Under the pieces are notes generated by a model. It saw only the letters and a list, made by a program, of their open reading frames with translations, was not told where the DNA came from and made no database searches. DNA of 64,000 nt from Ananas comosus (Eukaryota > Streptophyta > Magnoliopsida > Poales > Bromeliaceae), in assembly GCF_001540865.1 (NCBI RefSeq), contig NC_033639.1:8172432-8236431 (forward strand). Reading direction: 5' to 3'. A program made the translations under genes and the position numbers. Positions 51,292-62,614 of this stretch are shown here, one piece after another. Each line of letters opens with the position of its first letter. Position 1 is the first letter of the stretch.

Positions 51292-53843
51292 TCAACTCAC
51301 AAAAGGAATCAGGAAATATTCGGCGTAAAATAGCTGCAAAGTAAAAATACCCCGCAAAACAATCAGTATATATGTTAGTTAAGAGTTTAATTTCAGTACT
51401 AATAAGATTCACATAGTGAAGTGTTTGATATGCTTCGCGAACTGCATTAGTTTTCATTCGCCTCGTGCTTTCGATCTAATATAACTAAGAACTTAGCAGA
51501 ATAATATATCTGCGCGATTTTGCGATGTTTTTGTCAGTATGTACAGTTTCAGACAAAGAAATTCTAATTTTGTATAGATTTTGATTGAGAAAGTAGACAA
51601 TTTGATGGAATTAGGTTAATTCACTTGCCTTCCAAATAAACATGTAGAATGCTGTAATGGATGTCTTGTTCTGAACATCAAGGCGTCGTGCGCGCAGCAG
51701 AAGAACAGAAGCAAGTGAACCATGGCCGAAAACCTACATTTCGTAACGGCGAAAATAATACCGTATTGTTCATATTGAGAAACAAAAATGTATATCGAAA
51801 AGGTGCGTTTCGAGAAAAAGATCACTCAACGGTTACAAGCCTTCGAAGTTTGTCGCAGGATGAAGCGCCCACCAACATGGCAATAGCGTACGCCGTCAAC
51901 AGTAACTTGACGCAAAGCCAAAATACCTGCATTAAGAAGCACTTAAACATTAATTTGAGTACATCTAAAAGATCACAACAAGGATAATTTACTCGGCAAT
52001 TGGTCGTTAATTCTAATAAATAACCTTCTTTTGACCTAAGCGAACGCTGAAGGATTGGATTCCGTAGTCTCTATCTCCGTCGACATCCGGTATGTCCTAC
52101 TAATGGTAAAATGTGGCAGTAAAATGTTGATTAAATATTTGAAGTGCAGCAATAAAAGAGAATCTAGAAAGGAATATCATCAGCTTTAATGAATAAGAAG
52201 AAGCATTGTTTGGATTTCAGTATTGTTGTCGAGGCGAAAAGCGAAAAAATAAAAGCACAAATTTATCCTGAATAACCGATTTATACATGATATTTACCTT
52301 GAACAAAGCTATAACAGCAGAGAAGAAACACATGAAAGCCGTGGCGAAGATCACCGACTTCTTCAAAACTATAGGCCTTCCTAATACATATCTCTGACGA
52401 AAAGCAATAAGGTATCAATTAACAAAGTTTCGCGCGCCCAAACTAGTATCTGTATATGTGCTAAAAATTTTCTCAATACCTGTATATGCATGAAGAAGGC
52501 TAATTGAACCAAGATAGCCCTCACACATAGGATGCACGACGCAGCAAGAAAGGCGTGTCTTTTCCATCTAAGTAGCGGAAGCTGAACAACAACAACAAAA
52601 ACAACAAAAATTGAAAGCCAAACTACATGAATCTGCTAAATCAATCTTTGGGCAAGTTTCATAAGATCATGGTTCAAGTGTTCAACTCTCCATTGTGCGT
52701 ATTTTGGGGGTTAAGTGCCTGTTCCCTACCAGATCGATCTTTTGAATAACACAAAGTAATTAATAAGATACGACTCGCAACACTGAATAAGCCAGAAGAA
52801 GCAATAAACATTTGTTTACTCTTGCTACAATTTGACTAGTTGTAATTTAAAGTTAAGCTTAGTAACAAGTGTAGATTTACATCGACAGAGTAAGCGCTTC
52901 CGAGGAGAAAACTGATGAGTAATGCAAATAGAACTGGCGGAGATCCGGACTTCACTCCCATAGCAAAGCTCTGAAAGGAGAAATCAGAGCATGCTTTGTC
53001 AAATTAGTCTCAATAAGAAAAAGTATTTGTCGAGATTGATGCATCCAAAGAAAAACGAAAATTAAATAGAATCACTAAGTTACATTAGCGAAAATACCAT
53101 GATACAAGAAGCTGCTACTAAGACTATTCCGGTCGACATGGAGAACTCTCCTGAAGCAAGTGGAAGAGTAGGTTTATTCACCTGCAGTCGCAAAATAGAA
53201 TCATCATCTTTTCGCAGGGTAGGAAAGCAAAGAAGAACACAAACTTAAATTTGGGGTCGAAACAAACCTTATCGATTTCGACATCGAACAGCTGATTCAG
53301 TCCTACAACATAAATATTCATGAATATAGCTGGGACCAGAGCCTGAATAAAGAAACAGTATACAATGTTACATTAGAAAAAATTCAAAATTTCAAAAAAT
53401 GTAAACATTATCATGTCTCATTGAACAGTACCTTGAAGAGTCCCAGAAAGAATGTAGGAGAAATATCAGAAATGGTTTCAACAGGAAGAACAGACACCGT
53501 TGTAATGCCTATAATCTGACGATCGACAGAAAGATTCTAACATTAGATTCTAAATGTTATCTTTGTTGATAAGAAATGAATGAGTATGAATAGAACTTAC
53601 GGTTCCGATTACTGTATGCGGTCGAGAAAACCGATAGAAAGCATCCAACTGTTTACGAGCAACATTTTGTAACTCGTCGAGCCAATCGGTTTTTTGATCA
53701 TGCACATTTGCATGGTTTGAAGGAACATGATAGTTACATTTAATTTGGTGATAATTAGATGGCTTTTTTATGCATCTTAGATCACTGGTAACAGCAGAGA
53801 GTGTGAGGGAGTGGCAGGTGGAGTTCCTTTCACATAACAGCAT
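51292..53843 (-). CDS. HGGT: Homogentisate geranylgeranyl transferase (UbiA family), N-terminus unresolved
   Basis: This plastid membrane enzyme joins homogentisate to geranylgeranyl diphosphate, the committed step to tocotrienols (vitamin E). Exons (minus): 53843 or earlier to 53601, 53515-53432, 53342-53268, 53181-53098, 52970-52881, 52581-52480, 52393-52298, 52096-52025, 51926-51831, 51733-51629, 51333-51292. From the Met at 53843 this gives 362 residues; known enzymes are about 400 with a transit peptide, so 5' coding sequence is missing from my model. Both prenyl-diphosphate/Mg binding motifs are present: [20 protein letters not shown] and [15 protein letters not shown]; the end is [20 protein letters not shown]. 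'DVDGDRD' and the 'ASGEFS' context favour HGGT over homogentisate phytyltransferase, which usually has DIEGDK. The last intron begins with GC instead of GT (donor gcaagt). Candidate upstream exon at about 53941-53983 could not be phased. Confidence 0.88.
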
Positions 53844-54110
53844 AAAACATTGGATATCTCAGTTCATGACAAATAGGAATAGAATAGACCATAGCATATA
53901 GAAGATAAAAAGTTACAAAAAGGCAAAAATTTAACTTGCCTTTCATTATGGGCTTCTAAATTTTTTATTCTCTTTGCTCCACCTGCAAATCAGGGAATAA
54001 GAAATCAGATTTGAATTTCAAAAAAAAAAAATAGAGAACAAGAATCACTAGCCTCTCCATTGGCACACTCTTATGGGCTCTCTTCCTTCTCTCCCATCTG
54101 CAAAATAAAA
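53844..54110 (-). other. Possible 5' exons of the HGGT gene
   Basis: On the minus strand, a tgcag acceptor near 53984 is followed by a short frame (GAKRIKNLEAHNER) and another near 54101 is followed by a basic stretch. Plastid transit regions are poorly conserved, so similarity cannot decide. Neither segment joins in frame to the exon at 53843 with certainty. The second lies inside the block that is duplicated at 55392. Confidence 0.3.
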
Positions 54111-56640
54111 CACTAAAATGAATAACAATGCACAATGTAATCAAATTTTTTTATAGTGAAAGAGAGAACAATAATTTGTTATGGGATTGTGTAATGTCTA
54201 GTAGGGCTATTAGAAGAAGCATTGTATTGCGTCTTTCTAATAATGTATATTTATGGACCCGTTGTCTATTAAATCGATCATTTGGGTAAATATTATATCA
54301 GAGTCAATTCTAAGTCAATTCTAAACCCTTTGATCTAATGAGGTAGTGAGTTCAATTTTCATCTTCAATATTTAAAAGGTATGCACTTGAGTGGGGGCAT
54401 TAGTTATTAGTTATATGCTTGAAAGCCAATCTAGTAATACTAATATAAGGGTATTTATGTATAATTATTTATAATTAATAATAGAAAGGCTGATATTATA
54501 TTCATATTTATTAACTGGCAATACAATATTGATGTTAATAGTCCATAAGATCCTTTTTTGTGAAGACATAGAAATATACTATTTTGTACAAGATTCTTTA
54601 AATGCCCCTAACCAAAAGGATATTATATGAATGATAATATACCGGATAGGTCAGTATATGTTATATTTCTATTTTAGGTGACGAATCTCGAATCTCTAGT
54701 GTAGGGACAATAGAGCAAGCGTACATGTACTTGTTAGAGAATAAGTATATTGAGCATGATCATTTAGTTGAATACTCGTATGGTTCCATACTCGTCAATA
54801 TATAACTAGTTCATTGCTATAGTAGTGTGAAATACTCTTCAAATTTGAGGCATCATGGTTGCTTCACGTATAGATTACTACTGTTTGACAATATTAATAC
54901 TTAGATTCTAGTCATGAGTCTATATTCGGCATCGATTTACTATAGTGGTTTATACAGGAAGGCATGTGAATACTCAATAAAGAATCCAACATTCTCAATA
55001 ATAAGAGAGAACGCCTTACATAGTTTATTGAAACTGGACTAAAAAAATCCGTAGCCAGAGTACATAGTATGCGAAGAAAGTCAATAATGAGGGAGAACAT
55101 CCTACCTTTATTGAACTTGACTTGAAAAATCCATAGCCAAGTTACATAGCATGCGAAAAAAGTTTTCAACCGTGTTATCCTATTGAGTCAATTTTGAATA
55201 TTTTAGTCATACGATTAAATGATAATATTTAATGAGTTACTATAACCTTTGGTTTGATTAGGACGTTATATGTTGAGAGATTTTTTTTTTTTTTTGAGAG
55301 AGATAGGTAGCACGCTACCCGTTTCGTTTATTTCATTTAGAAATAAACTTAGCTGAAAATGTGAATCAACTAGGATTCGAACTTGGGACTNAGAACAAGA
55401 ATCACTAGCCTCTCCATTGGCACACTCTTATGGGCTCTCTTCCTTCTCTCCCATCTGCAAAATAAAACACTAAAATGAATAACAATGCACAATGTAATCA
55501 AATTTTTTTATAGTGAAAGAGAGAACAATAATTTGTTATGCGATTGTGTGATGTCTAGTAGGGCTATTAGAAGAAGCATTGTATTGCGTCTTTCTAATAA
55601 TGTATATTTATGGACCCGTTGTCTATTAAATCGATCATTTGGGTAAATATTATATAAGAGCCAATTCTAAGTCAATTCTAAACCCTTTGATCTTATGAGG
55701 TAGTGAGTTCAATTTTCATCTTTAATATTTAAAAGGCATGCGCTTGAGCGGGAATGTTAGTTATTAGTTATATGCCTAAAAGCCAATCTGATAATACTAA
55801 TATAAGGGTATTTATGTATAATTATTTATAATTCATAATATAAAGGCTGATATTATATTCATATCTATTAACTGGCAATATAATATTGATGTTAATCGTC
55901 CATACGGTCCTTGTTTGCGAAGACGTAGAAATATATTTTTTTGTACAAGATTCTTTAAATGCCCTTAGCCAAAAGGATATTATATGAATGATAATATACC
56001 GGATAGGTCAGTATATGCTATATTTCTATTTTAAGTGACGAATCTCGAATCGCTAGTGTAGGGACACTAGAGCAAGCATACATGTGCTTGTTAGAGAACA
56101 AGTATACTAAGCATGATCATTTAGTTGAGTACTCGTAAGGTTCTATACTCGCCAATGACTAGCTCATTGCTATAGTAGTGTGAAATACTCCTCAAATCTT
56201 AGGTATCATGGTTGCTTCACGTTTAGATTACTACTGTTTGACAATATTAATACTTAGATTCTAGTCATGAGTCTATGTTCGATATTGATTTGCTGTAGTG
56301 GTTTATACAAGAAGGCGTGTGAATACTCAATAAGGAATCCAACATTCTCAATAATGAGGGAAAACGTCCTACATAGTTTATTGAACTCGACTCGAAAAAT
56401 CCGTAGCCAGGGTACATAGTATGCAAAAAAAGTCAATAATGAGGAAGAACGTCCTACACAGTTTATTCATAGCCAAGGTACATAACATGCGAAAAAAGTT
56501 TTCAAACCTTTTATCCTATTGAGTCAATTTTGAATATTTTAGTCATATGGTTAAATGATAATATTTAATGAGTTACTATAACCTTGGTTCGATCAGGACA
56601 TTATATGTTGAGAGAAATTAATCACACGATCACTATAAGC
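54034..56640. repeat. Direct duplication of about 1.2 kb
   Basis: The sequence from agaacaagaatcactagcct at about 54036 to about 55285 recurs from 55392 to about 56615 in the same order and orientation, with scattered substitutions and few indels. A single N at 55391 marks the junction. Within each copy there is also a tandem unit (gtagccag/aggtacatag(c/t)atgcgaa, about 90 bp). Between the copies lies a segment (about 55290-55390) that is an inverted copy of about 58175-58290. Confidence 0.88.
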
Positions 56641-56864
56641 AAAAGAGTTTATTCTTTATCACTTTTCTAGATTGTTCATTGTTGTGATATATTACTAGGT
56701 ATCACTCATGGACAGTAAGAAAATATAATTTTAAATTGTTCTTATTTATTAATTAGAAGAGTTCTAATTCAATATTAAAAATGTTGATATTAAGTTTCAC
56801 TGCCGAATGGTAATAAAGATATGCGGTCACATATAATAGAAATTTTGTACGGTTGTTCACTTAA

Positions 56865-57347
56865 GGCTGCGTTTGGTTAAGAGAACTAAATTTTGAAGAA
56901 CAACTTTTATTGTTCTCGAGAACATGGGATATTCCGGTACAAGATAGAACAATTGTAAATTTGTGTTTGGATGCATTCGAGGATATTCTAGAGGATATCC
57001 TTAATAGCGTTTGGATAAAAAGTCTAGAACAACGTCTAAATATATTTTTAAAANTTTATATTATATAATAAAATTTAAGTATAATATATTATCATAAAAA
57101 TAATATTTATACTAATATATTTATTTATTAAATTTGAGCATTCATTTAAACAATTAAAAGGCCAGAAAAAAAAAAAGGGGCCAAAATCTCTTGTTCCAGC
57201 TTGTTCTCCCTTTTAGGGAGAACAAGCTTAACGGGTTGTTTCCGGCTTAACGGGTTGTTCCGGAAACAACCTGATTGTTCCAAAAAGCATTGTGTTTGGA
57301 GGGATATCCCGCCTTGTTCTGGGATATCCCTCCAACCAAACGCAGCC
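56865..57347. mobile_element. Tourist-like MITE with TAA target duplication
   Basis: The ends are exact inverted repeats: ggctgcgtttggtt at the left and aaccaaacgcagcc at the right. Both are flanked by taa (56862-56864 and 57348-57350), the 3-bp duplication expected of PIF/Harbinger elements. Length is 483 bp, with no transposase. A single N lies at about 57054. The right part contains 'gggatatccc' and 'cgggttgtttccgg' repeats. Confidence 0.85.
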
Positions 57348-57515
57348 TAAAAAAATTTAGTGTGAGTGATAAAAATGAAAGGGAGCTGGTCAATTAAATT
57401 AAATATAATTATTCAGCTCAGCTGTGACTAACATTTTTAATTAGATTATGACTTCAGAATTAGTTTGAGAATTATACACGAGATTAAATTCTTTAATCTA
57501 GATGACATTAAATCA

Positions 57516-58003
57516 TACTACAACAAAAGCGGTGTATAGCGACACTTTTAAATATCGGTATAGGTAAATGCTGCTGGCTAAATTATCGACATTTTTTAAA
57601 AGTGTTGCTATATGTTGGGTTGCTATATGTAGGGCCGCCTTGATATTTAGCATCCACTCCTCCAGTGACCTGTGGTGGAAAGACACGTGGCGATCGTAGC
57701 CCTTTACGGTCACTGTGAGATTCTCGCGGCCTAACTCCAGCCGCCGAAACCCTACCTCGTCGGTTGCGGCGGCGAAGAGGAGAAGGGGAGATAGTGATCA
57801 AATTTTTTTTTTCTTTATATTTGTAATTGAGCAGAGTAGGCTGGGTGGGGTTGGTTGAGTAGAAAAACTTTTTATTTTTGATTGGATTTGGCTTTACATT
57901 TAGGCTTTATTAGATTTTTTAAAGAAATTTTGGCATAAATATTAAGACACTTACACAAAAGTATCCCAAAAATATGTTTCTATAATCTAATTCTGTTGTA
58001 GTG
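57516..58003. mobile_element. CACTA-like non-autonomous transposon
   Basis: The right end in reverse complement begins cactacaacagaatt, and the left end begins tactacaacaaaagc, so the terminal words match the CACTACAACA type except for the first base at the left. Subterminal 'gcgacactttt' and 'agtgttgctatatg' repeats near the left end also fit. A GC-rich stretch (about 57640-57790), unlike the AT-rich rest, may be captured gene DNA. No transposase is present. Confidence 0.65.
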
Positions 58004-58292
58004 ATATATAAGATATTTAAATGAGATTTAAATATTAATGAAATAATTTTATTGGATAAGATTAAAATTAGATAAAATCTAACTACAAATAATTAAAGAG
58101 ATTAATGTTTATCACTAATTGAGCTAGCTAATAATTAAATATTTACACCGACCGTCCCTAGAATAAGTGACAAAGGGCTTGGTGGTTAGTACCCGAGTTC
58201 CCAAGTTTGAATCCTAGTTGATTTACATTTCCAGCTAAGTTTATTTCGAAATGAAATAAATGAGGCAAATAGCATGCTACGTACCTATCTCT

Positions 58293-58297
<5 letters not shown>

Positions 58298-58350
<53 letters not shown>
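58298..58350. repeat. TA microsatellite next to gap
   Basis: More than 25 TA units run into the N gap, which probably explains why the assembly stops here. Confidence 0.95.
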
Positions 58351-58351
<1 letters not shown>

Positions 58352-58576
58352 NNNNNNNNNNNNNNNNNNNNNNNNNNNNNNNNNNNNNNNNNNNNNNNNN
58401 NNNNNNNNNNNNNNNNNNNNNNNNNNNNNNNNNNNNNNNNNNNNNNNNNNNNNNNNNNNNNNNNNNNNNNNNNNNNNNNNNNNNNNNNNNNNNNNNNNNN
58501 NNNNNNNNNNNNNNNNNNNNNNNNNNNNNNNNNNNNNNNNNNNNNNNNNNNNNNNNNNNNNNNNNNNNNNNNNNNN
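58352..58576. other. Assembly gap (225 N)
   Basis: This is a run of N between a TA microsatellite and a tandem array. Frames across it are artefacts. Confidence 0.99.
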
Positions 58577-59070
58577 AATATCTTACACGACAAAATTTTA
58601 ACTTGATTTGATAATTCTATATACTTAATTATAAAACTTTATTGGGAAGAGAAGATCTTATTAAATAAAATTTTACTAAATAGGATTCTACGTATATAGA
58701 CACATACATATACCTACTTATGGGAGATAGATAATAATTAAATATTCACAATATCTTACACGACAAAATTTTAACTTGATTTGATAATTCTATATACTTA
58801 ATTATAAAACTTTATTGGGAAGAGAAGATCTTATTAAATAAAATTTTACTAAATAGGATTCTACGTATATAGACACATACATATACCTACTTATGGGAGA
58901 TAGATAATAATTAAATATTCACAATATCTTACACGACAAAATTTTAACGTGATTTGATAATTCTATATACTTAATTATAAAACTTTATTTGGAAGAGAAG
59001 ATCTTATTAAATAAATTTTACTAAATAGGATTCTACGTATATAGACACGTATATATACCTACATATGGGA
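58577..59070. repeat. 173-bp tandem array, about 2.8 copies
   Basis: The word aatatcttacacgacaaaat starts at 58577, 58750 and 58923, a constant spacing of 173 bp. The first two copies are practically identical; the third has a few changes and its last part diverges. The array begins directly at the gap, so the true copy number may be higher. The unit is AT-rich and has no open frame. Confidence 0.95.
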
Positions 59071-59280
59071 GCTTAGTTTAAAAGAATAAATAAATAAATA
59101 AAAGTTGAGCTGTACGGGATGAAGTGCCATATGGATTGGGGTGGAGCTCTACGTAAGGTGTGTCTTGTATCTTAATTATTAATAATTAGCTCTACGTAAG
59201 GTGTGTCTTAATTAATTAGATGCTTATTATGATTTTGGTTTTTGACGTATATACATATATAAGACCAATTTCTCTTCGAA

Positions 59281-59283
<3 letters not shown>

Positions 59284-59323
<40 letters not shown>
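59284..59323. repeat. GT microsatellite
   Basis: About 20 TG/GT units follow a short repeat of gctctacgtaaggtgtgtct at about 59145 and 59189. Confidence 0.95.
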
Positions 59324-59325
<2 letters not shown>

Positions 59326-59329
59326 ATTT

Positions 59330-59600
59330 CTTCTATCAATTAGCACCGTTCAGATTATCCGCCACTCATTCGCTTCATGACACGATATACCGATTCCGTA
59401 TGGATACGTGTAAAGGCCGATTGAGCACATGCACAGCTACGTTAGAACTCCAAAATAATGACCAAAGCATATACTACCGGCTGTACTATAGATCAAAAAA
59501 TTTTATATGGTACACGGTAAGATTTTTAAATATAAAGAGTTTTGTTTAGATTAAATTTTGTATAGTAGAATGAGAATGATTCGCTGGTACTAGACTGATT
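59330..59600. repeat. Dispersed repeat, copy 1 (copy 2 at 63560-63870)
   Basis: Words in order (agcaccgt.cagat..tccg.., gccgattccgt.tggatac, cacggtaagattt.taaa.ataaagag, gtttagatta, gagaatgat.cg) are shared with 63575-63850 in the same orientation at moderate identity. It is probably part of a retrotransposon or its LTR, but no coding domain is visible. Confidence 0.65.
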
Positions 59601-59859
59601 TTTTAATTTTCGGCTTTCATATGTGATATATATATTTGGCTTCTAACCAATTTTAAAATACAAAATTATCTTTCTACCATATTTTTTTTGCCATTAATTT
59701 CTTACATTAATATATTAGTTCCTAGAGGAGATCAACTTTTTAGGTAACACTCCTAACAAACTTTTGGACCTTAAAATCACATTTCTATTTTTGTCGCTAT
59801 AGCAGAAGCTTCAAACTATTTTAGATGCCAAATGCTCCAGTACAGGTAACTAACTATAA

Positions 59860-60735
59860 GGGCGCGTTTGGTTCGAGTTATGTAATATTACAGAGCATTT
59901 CGATATATTCAGGTATCTTAGATTTCTAAATGAGATTACTATTGATGTTGTATAAGCGCGTTTAGTTTAATACAGTAATCTAATGCTGGATTGCAGTGTT
60001 TATAGTACTATTATGTTTGGTTCTGTTTATAAAATTGAGTAATTTAGAGAATAAAGTAAAATCTATTCCAAAATTGCCCTTAGCCATATTTCGCCAATCT
60101 TTTTTTTTTAGTGTTTACAAATAATATTTTTTTACTAAATTTTATTTTAAATAATTTAATTTTTTAAATTTAAATTTTAAATTTTAAATTTGAACAAAAA
60201 TAAAAATTTATTATTTTAATTTAAAATATAAATATGAAATTTATAAATTTAAAATCTAAAATATAAATATAAAATTAAAAATCTAAATTTAAAATTTAGA
60301 ATTTAAACTACAAATTTGAAATTTGAAATTTGAAATTTAAAATTTAAAATTTGAAATTTAAAAATTAAAAATTAAAATTTGAAAAATAATAATTAAAATT
60401 CAAAATTTAAAAGTTGACCGTTCAAAATTTTAAATTAATTTTTTTAAAATGACGTATTGAAAGGGTTTCGGGAGTTAGAGGGGTAAAATTGTCATTTTAT
60501 ATATTATGCAGTATTACTGGCTTTCAGTAATCCAAGATACACACCCCTCTCTCGATAATATTTTTAGTGTAATCCTGCATCTTTGTAATGCTACATTAAT
60601 GACTCGACTACATACCAAATGAACCAAACACGATAATTCTGACAGGATTGCCTGTAATCTTGCCAGGATAACTCGAACCAAACGCACACAGAATTATCTA
60701 TAATCCTGCCAGGATAATCCGAACCAAACGCATCC
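59860..60735. mobile_element. MITE with TAA target duplication, about 876 bp
   Basis: The left end gggcgcgtttggttcgagtt is matched by the right end, whose reverse complement reads ggatgcgtttggttcggatt. Both are flanked by taa (59857-59859 and 60736-60738). A second, better-matching right-type end (aactcgaaccaaacgca) lies about 45 bp inside, so the right terminus is duplicated. The middle (about 60110-60420) is a low-complexity aaattt-rich block. No transposase. The ends resemble the element at 56865, which suggests one superfamily. Confidence 0.8.
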
Positions 60736-60738
60736 TAA

Positions 60739-62589
60739 ACGAAAGCATAAGCGAAAGCGGGGCCAAACATACCATTTAATTTATAGCAAGAAAAAAAGAA
60801 ATATAAAGTTAACAAGCTGCATCAAAGTTAGAGAGAGGTTGAGGAAATCAAACCAAGTGGTGGTAACTTGACATGGATGATGACTTACTGCTTAATGACA
60901 ACACAAACTTCTTAGGGTGAGGAACTGAGAATGCAAAGTTGGAGAGCATGTCCAAAGGATGAGTAATAAGAAGAAGAAGATGATGATGATGATGATAAAA
61001 ATAAGGAGAGAAGCAAAATATTGGGAACTATTAATATTACTGGATCTTGGTGTTATCTTAAAAATTATTATATTGAGGAGATTTGGTACCTATCTTTTTC
61101 TTGTTTGTTTTCTTGTTTTTTTCTCTTTGGTTAATGCTGAGTGGTGGTACTGGTACATACATGTCAATTTGAGATTGAGCCACAGTGATCATTTAGCAAG
61201 GGAAAAACCCTGGTACAAGTAAAGGTACCATTAAGCAAGTGTTCTCAGCAAAAAGAACCAAAAAACAAAAAAAAAATTGTAAAAAATGGTGCCATTAGGG
61301 AGTTCCCTCTCATTGTTCAAAGCATGCGTTCTCACCCCCACAAAAGAAAAAAAAAAAAAAACAAAACAAAACAAAACCAAAAGGTTCATTGAGCAAGTTC
61401 TCCAATGAGAGTAAATTGGCCTTGTTCACACTCATTTTGGGGACGCTGAAATGTGAGCGAATCAACACAAAACACGTGGCGTGATATCTGGAGAAAGCTA
61501 CAGTTGTTGACTTGTTGTTGATTTGATTTAGGAAATATAAAAGGAGAGAAAAAAAAAAAATCAGAATCTGTAATCTTAGCAGTAGGCGAAACTTAGCTTT
61601 GAAATAGCGATAACATAAAAACCATCGTGCGAAAAGAGCTACCACCTCGATGGCCTTCGATGACGTCTATGTGATATAATTGTTATACTCTAAAAATTTA
61701 AACTGTGGCCTCGAGACTTTTTACAAGATCCATAACGTAAATTTAAATTAAATAGAAGGAAATTAATTATGCTAGAGATCTGACATCTGACATAACTTGA
61801 ACTCAGAACCTCCTGCTTTGATACGATGCGAAACAACCGTTGTACCTTAAAAATTTAAACGGTTAAAAAACGGTATTTATATAATTTTATATTTAACAGC
61901 CTTACCGGAGAACTCACATCCACGCTGTTGTTTGCTCCAAAAACCGCCTCCATCTGGATCAACAGTCAAGACTGAAAGGGCCAAATGCATATTGGTTTGG
62001 TTAGTATCTAGAGAAATGATTCGGTACTTTTTTTAAAAAAAAATAAAAAAAATCTTAACCGTTGATTAATAAAGGGTAAAAATGTAATTTTAATACTTAG
62101 CAGGTAAAAAAATTATTTTATTCAAGGTTAGTTTGGTAATTAAACAATACAACATTTAAAGAAACTTTCAATTGAGGTCCTAAATTTACGCACTAATTAG
62201 CACTAATTTAGGAAATTAATTGATTAACCAAATTTATGCAATTATTAGGCATTAATTTAGACATCTACTTTAAATGTTTTAGTGTTTCTAAAATTATGCA
62301 TTAATTTAAATTATAGAAATTTTAGAAATAGTTTTATTTCTAAATACGATGAATTTAAATTTTAAAAATTAAGTACTTAAAATTTAAAAGTGAAATTTAA
62401 ATTAGAGGAATTTCATATTATCTCTATTCGGAAGTTTAAAATAATGTTTTAGAAACAATTATCTCTATTCCGAATAGAGATAATAGTTTTAAATTAGTGT
62501 TTCTAGTTAAAATAAAAAAAATTTGACAAATAAAGAGAAAACACTAAAACACTAAGTTAATGTTTCTAGTCAACATATTTAATATGTTT
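60739..62589. other. Intergenic repeat-derived DNA
   Basis: No gene is called. A frame at 60959-61222 is hydrophobic and lacks similarity to anything I recognise. The word ctcgatggccttcgatgacg at about 61647 is shared with 63954, and 61680-61910 belongs to the same dispersed family as 545-1060. Confidence 0.5.
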
Positions 62590-62614
62590 NNNNNNNNNNN
62601 NNNNNNNNNNNNNN
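62590..62614. other. Assembly gap (25 N)
   Basis: A short N run separates AT-rich DNA from a new segment that starts with cggcctagcgg. Confidence 0.99.

Noticed and set aside
51173..51457. A 94-codon minus-strand frame that overlaps the last HGGT exon
   Set aside because: I first tried to use it as the penultimate exon, but the true exon with FYMFIWK lies at 51733-51629, and this frame falls in the intron and out of phase with LFYAEY.
58260..58601. Open frames across the second gap
   Set aside because: They are made of a TA repeat translation (YIYIYI) and undetermined residues.
60959..61222. An 87-codon frame with hydrophobic stretches
   Set aside because: It starts in a low-complexity Lys/Met run, has no recognisable domain and lies in repeat-derived DNA.
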